Source of the DNA: CAYSLA01 sp964431685
GTDB lineage: Bacteria > Armatimonadota > UBA5829
Length of the DNA stretch: 34,001 nucleotides
NCBI GenBank assembly: GCA_964431685.1
Contig: CAYSLA010000020.1
Span: 1-34,001, forward strand
Direction of reading: 5' to 3'
The notes beneath the pieces are model-generated. The model saw only the letters and a list, made by a program, of their open reading frames with translations. It made no database searches and was not told the origin of the DNA. Both the position numbers and the translations under genes were made by a program. Positions 16,332 through 22,329 of the stretch are shown one piece after another. The first letter of the stretch is position 1. Every line of letters starts with the position of its first letter.

Positions 16332-16374
16332 CTCGGGAACTTGTGAAGGTGTTTCGGGAACTTGTTCCCGAAAC
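16332..16374. repeat. Inverted repeat in the lpxD-lpxC junction
   Basis: A perfect hairpin with 11-bp arms, GTTTCGGGAAC (16351-16361) and GTTCCCGAAAC (16364-16374), and a 2-base loop. A partial direct copy (CTCGGGAACTTGTGAAGG) precedes it from 16333. It lies in the leader between the lpxD stop and the likely lpxC start, so it could influence lpxC translation or mRNA stability. The GTTTCGGGA arm also occurs at 38-46. Confidence 0.8.
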
Positions 16375-16404
16375 TGCAGATCACACCCTATTGGCTGGGT
16401 CTTT

Positions 16405-17499
16405 CTACTCGTCAGAACTCTCATCGCTGCTTGCCTCGTCTGCCAATGAGGACACTTGTTTCCCCACCGCTTGTGATAGCATATCGCTCACTTGCCTCTC
16501 CAACAATCTGAGCCTCTGCATGATTTCCGGCAGATGAAGCCGCGTTGCTTCAACCCTACGTTCAAACCGATGCTCGCGTGCCGGGTAGCCCGAGACCGTA
16601 AGTCCATCGGGCACATCGCCGGTGACTCCGGCCCTGGCCGCAACCGTTACCCTGTCTCCCAAAACCACGTGATCCTTTATCCCGGACTGCGCCGCGCAAG
16701 TAACATTGTCGCCGATCCGAGCGCTCCCAGCCACACCGCTGAGAGCCACTATCACACAGCCTCTGCCGATCTTCACGTTGTGCGCAATGTGCACAAGGTT
16801 ATCGATCTTGGTGCCGCTGCCGATAACGGTAGCTCCGGTCTTCGCCCGGTCCACCGTCGAATTAGCGCCAATCTCCACATCGTCGCCGATCTCGACTGTC
16901 CCGATGTGAGGGAACTTAACAAGCCCGGCATTCCCGCAAAACCTGTATCCGAACCCGTCTGCTCCAATGACTACCCCGGAGTGGAGAACAACTCCGCTGC
17001 CTATCTTGCAACCGCTGTAGATGGTCACGTTTGGGTAGATGCGCGTGCTGGCGCCTATGGTAGTGTTAGGCCCGACTACTACGTTTGGCCACAGGACGCA
17101 GCCATCGCCGATCACCGCGCCACGGCCCACGAAGCAGTTTGCGCCGAGAGCTACATTTTTGCCTAAGCAGACACCTTCCTCCAGAACGGCCCCGGAAGCC
17201 ACCCCGACTCTCGGGCCGAACTCGTCCCCCCGAAAATGCCCTAGCACCGCCACAAAGGCCTCGCCGGGTGAATCCACCGTTATAAGCGTCTTGTCGCCTC
17301 GGGCCCCGCTGCCATTCTTACCGCACAAGACGCAACTCGCCCCGGACAGCACCGCCTCGGCCAGGTACGCAGCGTTTTCAGCAAGCACAATGTCGCCTCT
17401 CGTGGCATCTCGGATGCTGGCTGCAGAAGTAATCTCAACACTCGGCTCGCCAACAACCTCGCCACCGACTAACTCGGCCAGTGCACCCGCCGTTATCAT
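16405..17499 (-). CDS. lpxD: UDP-3-O-acylglucosamine N-acyltransferase LpxD
   Basis: Adds the second 3-hydroxyacyl chain in lipid A synthesis. From the ATG at 17499 it has 364 residues: a uridine-binding N-terminal domain (about 1-100), a left-handed beta-helix of hexapeptide repeats (VGVASGAVLEEGVCLG onward), the catalytic His in NLVHIAHNVKIG, SGIKDHVVLGD, GYPAREHR and a C-terminal helix, with an acidic end (DEASSDESSDE). The start overlaps the stop of the upstream gene by 4 bases (ATGA). A longer frame to 17646 only translates two palindromic repeats and is rejected. Confidence 0.96.
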   Translation of the reverse strand: MITAGALAELVGGEVVGEPSVEITSAASIRDATRGDIVLAENAAYLAEAVLSGASCVLCGKNGSGARGDKTLITVDSPGEAFVAVLGHFRGDEFGPRVGVASGAVLEEGVCLGKNVALGANCFVGRGAVIGDGCVLWPNVVVGPNTTIGASTRIYPNVTIYSGCKIGSGVVLHSGVVIGADGFGYRFCGNAGLVKFPHIGTVEIGDDVEIGANSTVDRAKTGATVIGSGTKIDNLVHIAHNVKIGRGCVIVALSGVAGSARIGDNVTCAAQSGIKDHVVLGDRVTVAARAGVTGDVPDGLTVSGYPAREHRFERRVEATRLHLPEIMQRLRLLERQVSDMLSQAVGKQVSSLADEASSDESSDE

Positions 17500-18836
17500 G
17501 GCTGCCAGGTTCCTCCGGTCATCAGTGGAACACCTCGCCCTCTCCCCTCCGTCTCGGAGGGGGCTAGGGGGAGGTTCCGCGCACTCCATGCCCCCTCCGT
17601 TTCGGAGGGGGTTAGGGGGAGGTTCCGGGCGCCCGCCGGGTTCCACGTGCCCCAGGCCTTCTTCTTGATGACCTCTTCATAATCGGATGTCCTGTCGGGT
17701 ATCCCGCTTGCTCTCACAAAAACTACCTTTTCACCGCGCTCCTCGGCGATCTGCTCAACGCCGCGGCGAACGTCGGCCAGAACTCGGCTGCGCAGTAGAG
17801 CCGTTTGGCGGCGCACAACCTCCACTGTCGACCCGAGCACGTCCTGTCGGGCAGCGGTGGCAACGGTCTTGCGTCCTGGCTCGAGTCCAGGATGACGCTC
17901 AGGGCCCGTCAGTTGACGAATCCTCATCTGAGTGGACTCGAAGCCGGAGCCCAGATCCGAAGCCTCCGTCCCTGATGAAGCGACCGAGCCAGTGAACACT
18001 CCCATCTCTTGCACAATCTCATCGCGAAATGCCGCCAGGCGAGTGTTTATACTCCGTTTCTGGCGGATTTCGTATGCCATCAGGTCCGCATCCACGCGCT
18101 CGTTGGCCTGGGTGCGCACGTCGCTTATCTGCATCAGTAAGTCTTGTCCAACCGCGTCAACATCAGCATTGTAAGCCCCAAGGAGCAGCGCGAGTTCTGC
18201 CCGGGCGCGCTCGAGAGACACTTTGATGTCGTCAGACTCGAAACCCTGGATCGCTGCGGCCGTCTCCAGCGCCGAGACCTTCATCCGCGCATTTACTCTG
18301 TCGATTAGATACCTGGCCTCGATCTCGCGCCGCTTGTCCATAGCCGCCGCTTCGATGTCCTGAGACTGCTTGCGGATCTCGGAGGCAGCCACATTGGCCA
18401 TTAGCTTTCTGTTCGAGCTTACCCGCACATCAAGGGCTGTCTTCTGCTCGTTCTGCCATTCGTCCAGGGACTTCACGGCATTCCAGACTGCGTCCGCTTC
18501 CGCCGCTTCCCGCGATATCTTCGGTATCCACGGATTCGCCGACGGAGCTGCAGGCGAGAAGTCCTTTCGGGCTCTTCCCGCCGCAATCTCCAGGTCTGCC
18601 GCGCGCACCGCTTCGGCTACTGAGTTGTCGCCGGCAAGTGCCGAAACCGCGTTCCACGACGGGTGGTACTTAGCCAATCGGCTCAGGTCTACATAGACTG
18701 TGCCCCCGGGCCTTCGAGCCATCTCGGAGTCCGGGGATGCTTTCTGGAAACGTGAGTAGATTATCAGCCCCGTACCGAGCGCGAGGCCGACCACCACAAT
18801 CAACACCAGAATCCACACACCGGTTTTGAATTTCAC
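17496..18836 (-). CDS. Unknown membrane-anchored coiled-coil protein, OmpH-like end
   Basis: I do not recognise this 446-residue protein. It has one N-terminal membrane segment (VWILVLIVVVGLALGTGLII, about 7-27), then GGTVYVDLSRLAKYHPSW, then a long Ala/Glu/Arg-rich helical region (about 120-300) predicted to form coiled coils facing the periplasm. Residues about 365-400 (IAEERGEKVVFVRASGIPDRTSDYEEVI) resemble the end of the neighbouring Skp-like protein (AVYVGGVDITDEVIARL), so it may be a large OmpH relative. A segment around GPERHPGLEPGRKTVATAA comes from a repeat-like sequence. The last about 40 residues (NLPLTPSETEGAWSARNLPL and on) are two family A repeats. Its GTG start has GGAG close upstream. 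Its TGA overlaps the lpxD ATG. Confidence 0.75.
   Translation of the reverse strand: MKFKTGVWILVLIVVVGLALGTGLIIYSRFQKASPDSEMARRPGGTVYVDLSRLAKYHPSWNAVSALAGDNSVAEAVRAADLEIAAGRARKDFSPAAPSANPWIPKISREAAEADAVWNAVKSLDEWQNEQKTALDVRVSSNRKLMANVAASEIRKQSQDIEAAAMDKRREIEARYLIDRVNARMKVSALETAAAIQGFESDDIKVSLERARAELALLLGAYNADVDAVGQDLLMQISDVRTQANERVDADLMAYEIRQKRSINTRLAAFRDEIVQEMGVFTGSVASSGTEASDLGSGFESTQMRIRQLTGPERHPGLEPGRKTVATAARQDVLGSTVEVVRRQTALLRSRVLADVRRGVEQIAEERGEKVVFVRASGIPDRTSDYEEVIKKKAWGTWNPAGARNLPLTPSETEGAWSARNLPLAPSETEGRGRGVPLMTGGTWQP
17527..17578. repeat. Palindromic repeat family A, copy before lpxD
   Basis: A 52-bp element with ends GGAACACCTC and GAGGTTCC and centre CCGTCTCGGAGG, same orientation as the lpxB copy. 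It is translated as part of the C-terminus of the unknown gene, giving NLPLAPSETEGRGRGVP, a different frame from that used in lpxB or lpxL. Confidence 0.85.
17591..17626. repeat. Palindromic repeat family A, tandem partial copy
   Basis: A 36-bp copy next to the previous element: CCCCCTCCGTTTCGGAGGGG followed by GTTAGGGGGAGGTTCC. It lacks the left outer arm. It is translated as NLPLTPSETEG in the unknown protein. With the preceding copy it forms a tandem pair. Confidence 0.83.
17842..17898. repeat. Possible repeat inside the unknown gene
   Basis: A short hairpin, TCCTGG (17874-17879) and CCAGGA (17887-17892), lies in a segment translated as HPGLEPGRKTVATAARQDV that breaks the coiled-coil character around it. 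It resembles palindromic elements elsewhere in style, but no second copy is present in this window, so the call is tentative. Confidence 0.35.
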
Positions 18837-18878
18837 GTGCTCCGGTCTCCAGATAGGGGTGAAGGCTGTTCGCCGCAG

Positions 18879-19529
18879 CTACTGAACTTTCCTGTCGAGC
18901 CTGGCTATTACTTCATCCGTGATATCAACACCGCCAACATACACTGCCGCCTTGTCCAGCACCATCGCGATCTTCTTTGCCTCGGCCACAGCGTTTATGG
19001 CGTTCTGAATGTCCACGATCAGCCTGTTGTAGACCTCATCGGCCTTGGTCTGCAGATTCTGCTCGTAGTCCCCGCCCAGTTTTGTACCTGTGTTTTTTGA
19101 AGCTGTCTGCAGGTCCTGGAGGTCCTTCAACCGAGCCTTCTGGGCGTCGTTGGGATCCTTTGTCTCCTGCAGAGTCCTCATCTCGGCATCGCGGTCCTGC
19201 TCCATCTTTTCCAGTTCCGCAATTCGTGCATTCTCTTTGTCGCTGCGGCTCTGTTTCAGCTTCAGATCGATGAGCTCCAGGATCTCCTCTTCCTTAAGCA
19301 TGAGATTCTGGCTTCGTATGTTCATCTTGGCCACAAGGACCTGTTTGAAAGCATCCAGCTCCTCGTTGTACTGCTTGATACGGGGAGCGTCCTTGTTCAT
19401 TTTCTGGCTGTCGACTACTCCAATCGTTACGTTGTCGGCTGCCATGCAAGAATGCGACAGGCATCCGAGCACGAGAAAAGCACCTATGACGGCCACAAGA
19501 ACGGGCAAAAATACTCGCGAAGACTGCAC
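18879..19529 (-). CDS. skp: Skp/OmpH-like periplasmic chaperone
   Basis: Predicted chaperone for outer-membrane proteins on their way to BamA. The product has about 216 residues from the GTG at 19529, which has a GAGG 8-9 bases upstream. A GTG at 19544 is the alternative. The signal segment (VFLPVLVAVIGAFLVLGC) ends in a lipobox-like LVLGC, so it could be a lipoprotein, or be cut later near HSCMAA. The mature part starts VTIGVVDSQKMNKDAPRIKQY, the OmpH strand-helix start, then has long charged helices (about 50-170) and ends AVYVGGVDITDEVIARL. Position directly after bamA supports the role. Length is somewhat above the usual 160-170. Confidence 0.85.
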   Translation of the reverse strand: MQSSRVFLPVLVAVIGAFLVLGCLSHSCMAADNVTIGVVDSQKMNKDAPRIKQYNEELDAFKQVLVAKMNIRSQNLMLKEEEILELIDLKLKQSRSDKENARIAELEKMEQDRDAEMRTLQETKDPNDAQKARLKDLQDLQTASKNTGTKLGGDYEQNLQTKADEVYNRLIVDIQNAINAVAEAKKIAMVLDKAAVYVGGVDITDEVIARLDRKVQ

Positions 19530-19553
19530 TAGTTTATACCTCACTCAAAGGAT

Positions 19554-19581
19554 ACGGAGGCCTCTGCAGCGAGACCTCCGT
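19554..19581 (-). promoter_or_regulatory. 5'-end stem-loop of the skp-lpx transcript
   Basis: ACGGAGGTCTC and GAGGCCTCCGT (minus strand) pair over 11 positions with one G-U-type mismatch around a small loop (CGCTGC). The predicted transcription start near 19585 puts this hairpin within the first few bases of the message. Such 5' stem-loops can protect mRNA from decay. It has no T tract after it, so a terminator for bamA is less likely. Confidence 0.5.
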
Positions 19582-19591
19582 TCTTAATCGC

Positions 19592-19621
19592 ATTATATCA
19601 GATTAACGAGGGGCGCCACAA
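19592..19621 (-). promoter_or_regulatory. Predicted promoter of the skp-lpx-waa operon
   Basis: On the minus strand TTGTGG (19621-19616), an 18-base spacer, then TATAAT (19597-19592) preceded by TG one base upstream, an extended -10. It lies 42 bases after bamA and about 60 bases before skp, and would serve the whole envelope operon. Confidence 0.65.
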
Positions 19622-19663
19622 ATCCACAGTCTGTAGACGTGACCACTGCCCCATTATCGCCTG

Positions 19664-21478
19664 TCAGAACGCCTGCCCCATGCTAAAATGCGTCCGGGCA
19701 CCTTCCGAACCGGTGCCGTAGTCCAGCCGTATCAGTCCAATCGGAGTGATAACTCTTATCCCGAGGCCGGCGCCGATGAAGCCCTTGAAGTCTTTATTCT
19801 GAGATAGCTCACCTATCATAAACTCGTCCGGTGAGCCCCAGGCGCCTCCATAGTCAACAAACAGCACCCCTCCGACCGACTGCGCGACAGGATGCCTCAG
19901 TTCGGCGGTGGCCAGCACCATCTTGTCACCCCAGAAACGGTCCTCCCGGTATCCTCTCAAGCTCTCGCCTCCCCCAATGAAGAACTGCTCAAAGAATGGG
20001 ATTGTGCCGCTTACCGCTCCCGCCCGCAGTCTTACAGCCAGGGTTGTGCGCTTGTCTTGTGGAGTGGTCTTGCGGCCGAGCTTGCTGAAGTACTTTCGGA
20101 AGTCAACAGACATCTTCGTGAAGTTCCCGCTGAAAGGCATCTCAGTATAGGTCGGCGCGGGACCAAAGCGCACTGACTTTACCTTGCCGAACTCAAGCGA
20201 TACTGCTTCATAGCCGCCGGCCGCCGGATCCATCACGATGTCGCGCGTATCTCGCACACCCCGCAGAGAGGCACTCGAAACATCGCCTTTCTGCACAATC
20301 TTGGCAAGGTCCCCGGTTCCGGTGAGCAAGTTGGGGTCGGTGTCCACATTCTCGAAACGCCCGCCGACGAACACACGCAACTTCTCGCCGATCGGCCGGC
20401 TCAACGTGGCTTCAGCGCCTCGCCGCCGTTCGTTGTAGGTCTTGTCCGACTCCAGCACGCTTCCGCCGAAAACGCCCGATGAGAATCGGTACTGCACTTT
20501 GTTGAAAGCGCTGACTGACAGTGAAGTGTGTTGTCTGTCCAGCCACGGTTCATAGAAACTAAGCTCGTAGCTCGCGCTGCCGCCGACCGCGCTCGTCGTT
20601 CCCTGTTCCCAAAGCGCGTTTAGTCCCTGGCCTACGCCGCGCCAGTTTGATTCCGATACACGCACCTGACCGACCAGTCGCTGACGGCTTGAGTAACCCA
20701 TACCCACCGACACCTGGCCCGTCTTCTTCTCCACCACTGGCAGAGTTACTTTCACCGTTCCCATTTTCGAGCCTGGGACAATCTGATACTGACCTATTGT
20801 ATCCAGGAGATCCAGATTGTATATTCGAAGTATATCTTCCGACAGCACCTTCACGTTGAAGACCGAGCCAGGCTGAGTTCTCATCTCTCGAAGAAAGACA
20901 AAGGTCTTAGTCTTCTTGTTACCGGCGATCACCACGTCTTCCACACGGTGCACCAGAATCGGTACCTTGAGAACCCCTGTCGCGGGGTCAATGTTGATAT
21001 CCTCGGTGACGAATGCAATGTGCCCTTTTTCGCCATAGTAAGACTGGATAGACTCTATGTCCTGGTTCAGCGTATTCACGTTAAGCACTGAGCCGGCCTT
21101 GCTGCGCATCAGCCCCAATATCTCCGATGGCGGCACCGGATCGCTTCCCTCTATGCTGATGGAGTCGATCCTCGGGTTCTCGGTGACGTCATAGGTGAGT
21201 TTGAGGCCGCCGGGGATTTCCTCGGTGCGGTCGGTGACCGCGCTGAAGAAACCCAGCGCCATAACGGCCTGCTTGTCTTTCTCAACAGCGGCTTTGGAAT
21301 AGTCGCTGCCTACCTTCACACTCAGGACGTTCTGAATGGCATCAATATTGATGTTGACGTTGCCGGTAACCGCAACCTGGTTGACCTTGGCAGCCTGCTG
21401 GGCATAGGACGGCAGGCAGGCGAACGATGCTGCCGCCAGAACGATAATTGCCAACACTAGAATCCGCTTATTTCTCAT
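19664..21478 (-). CDS. bamA: BamA/Omp85 outer-membrane assembly factor, three POTRA domains
   Basis: Inserts beta-barrel proteins into the outer membrane. From the ATG at 21478 it has 604 residues: a signal peptide (LVLAIIVLAAASFACLPSYAQQ), three POTRA domains (about 30-105, 105-185, 185-260; for example VNQVAVTGNVNI, RIDSISIEGSDPVPPSEI, VEDVVIAGNKKTKTF) and a C-terminal barrel. The loop-6 motif is SLRGY in FFIGGGESLRGYRED, and the last residue is Phe, the usual barrel end. Proteobacterial BamA has five POTRA domains and about 800 residues, so this is a short form. The upstream GGAGG is 12 bases from the ATG, and the frame extends 9 codons further to a TTG. It has its own promoter (21586-21615). 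Confidence 0.94.
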   Translation of the reverse strand: MRNKRILVLAIIVLAAASFACLPSYAQQAAKVNQVAVTGNVNINIDAIQNVLSVKVGSDYSKAAVEKDKQAVMALGFFSAVTDRTEEIPGGLKLTYDVTENPRIDSISIEGSDPVPPSEILGLMRSKAGSVLNVNTLNQDIESIQSYYGEKGHIAFVTEDINIDPATGVLKVPILVHRVEDVVIAGNKKTKTFVFLREMRTQPGSVFNVKVLSEDILRIYNLDLLDTIGQYQIVPGSKMGTVKVTLPVVEKKTGQVSVGMGYSSRQRLVGQVRVSESNWRGVGQGLNALWEQGTTSAVGGSASYELSFYEPWLDRQHTSLSVSAFNKVQYRFSSGVFGGSVLESDKTYNERRRGAEATLSRPIGEKLRVFVGGRFENVDTDPNLLTGTGDLAKIVQKGDVSSASLRGVRDTRDIVMDPAAGGYEAVSLEFGKVKSVRFGPAPTYTEMPFSGNFTKMSVDFRKYFSKLGRKTTPQDKRTTLAVRLRAGAVSGTIPFFEQFFIGGGESLRGYREDRFWGDKMVLATAELRHPVAQSVGGVLFVDYGGAWGSPDEFMIGELSQNKDFKGFIGAGLGIRVITPIGLIRLDYGTGSEGARTHFSMGQAF

Positions 21479-21585
21479 CTTCGGGATTGACCTCCAATAA
21501 TCCAAAAGAATCTCCCACGTTTTGTTCCGGAGACCTTCGCCAGTCCGGACAGTTCGTTGCGGGCCCGGTGCTTCCAGCGGTCTAT

Positions 21586-21615
21586 ACTATACGGCATAGC
21601 ACTCCGAATACGCAA
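21586..21615 (-). promoter_or_regulatory. Predicted bamA promoter
   Basis: On the minus strand TTGCGT (21615-21610), an 18-base spacer, then TATAGT (21591-21586). It sits in the 169-bp region between the sigma factor gene and bamA and leaves a leader of about 100 bases. Confidence 0.5.
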
Positions 21616-21647
21616 ACAAACCCGCTCACAAGATACTCGTTCCCATA

Positions 21648-22190
21648 TCACCCTCTCAGATATGGCTCCAGCTTCTTTCTGAGAGTACCTCGCGCCCTGG
21701 CCAACCGTGTGCGCACTACGTCAGTGGACAGGTTCGTAACTTTGGCGATCTCCTGGTATGACAAACCCTGCATGTCACGCAGTACGACTACAGTCTTGTA
21801 GTCGTAAGGCAACTCCTCTATCGCCTGTTCGATTCTGGACATGAGCTCCTTGCGCTGCAAAGATTCGTGTGGAGAATCCGCCGAGTCTGCGGACATTGCT
21901 GGAGCGTTGCCCGCGCTCGTATCTGTCTCGTCCAGCGATACGCTGTGCCGCTCGCGGCGATGCGATACTTGGCGGTAGCGGTTGCGGCATTTGTTTACAG
22001 CGATGCGACACAGCCAGGTGTATACCGAACACTCCCCACGGAATCTGTCAGCAGCGTTGAACGCCGAAATGAATGTGTCCTGAGTCAGGTCGGCGGCATC
22101 CTCGCGGTTACCCATGAGCCTGTATATGAGGTTGTAGATGGGTTTCTTATAGCTGTCGACCAACTCGTCGAAATCCATCTGTCCTTCCAT
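21648..22190 (-). CDS. ECF-type RNA polymerase sigma factor
   Basis: Extracytoplasmic-function sigma factor of the RpoE group, about 180 residues. Region 2 spans DFDELVDSYKKPIYNLIYRL through EDAADLTQDTFISAF and YTWLCRIAVNKCRNRYR. Region 4 has IEELPYDYKTVVVLRDMQGL and SYQEIAKVTNLSTDVVRTRL. The ATG at 22190 or 22178 is the probable start, because the open frame further upstream (to 22328) has no sigma similarity. No anti-sigma factor gene (ZAS or RseA-like) lies next to it: the neighbours are tamB and bamA. An RpoE-like promoter just upstream suggests autoregulation. A role in envelope stress is inferred from position. Confidence 0.93.
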   Translation of the reverse strand: MEGQMDFDELVDSYKKPIYNLIYRLMGNREDAADLTQDTFISAFNAADRFRGECSVYTWLCRIAVNKCRNRYRQVSHRRERHSVSLDETDTSAGNAPAMSADSADSPHESLQRKELMSRIEQAIEELPYDYKTVVVLRDMQGLSYQEIAKVTNLSTDVVRTRLARARGTLRKKLEPYLRG

Positions 22191-22210
22191 CGATAGAGCC
22201 AATTGCTGTG

Positions 22211-22237
22211 TCAGACTCCTTGTCCGTTCGAAACTCC
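22211..22237 (-). promoter_or_regulatory. Candidate ECF-type promoter before the sigma factor gene
   Basis: On the minus strand GGAGTTT (22237-22231), 15 bases, then TCTGA (22215-22211), near the RpoE-type pattern GGAACTT-N15/16-TCTRA. The start would fall near 22204, 14-26 bases before the candidate ATGs. The match is short and could be chance. Confidence 0.35.
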
Positions 22238-22329
22238 CACACCAGGGCCTTTGCACTGACGCCAATTCGCTGTCGAGCCCGCTGGCATGTCCGGCGCTGA
22301 TGGGACGGGACGTGGAATCCCCTCCCATC

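Noticed and set aside
7847..17626. CRISPR-like array from the repeated palindromes
   Set aside because: Copies are scattered kilobases apart inside genes, with no regular spacers and no cas genes.
17500..17646. N-terminal extension of lpxD
   Set aside because: The 49 extra codons translate the two palindromic repeats, while the inner ATG overlaps the upstream stop and begins the conserved LpxD domain.
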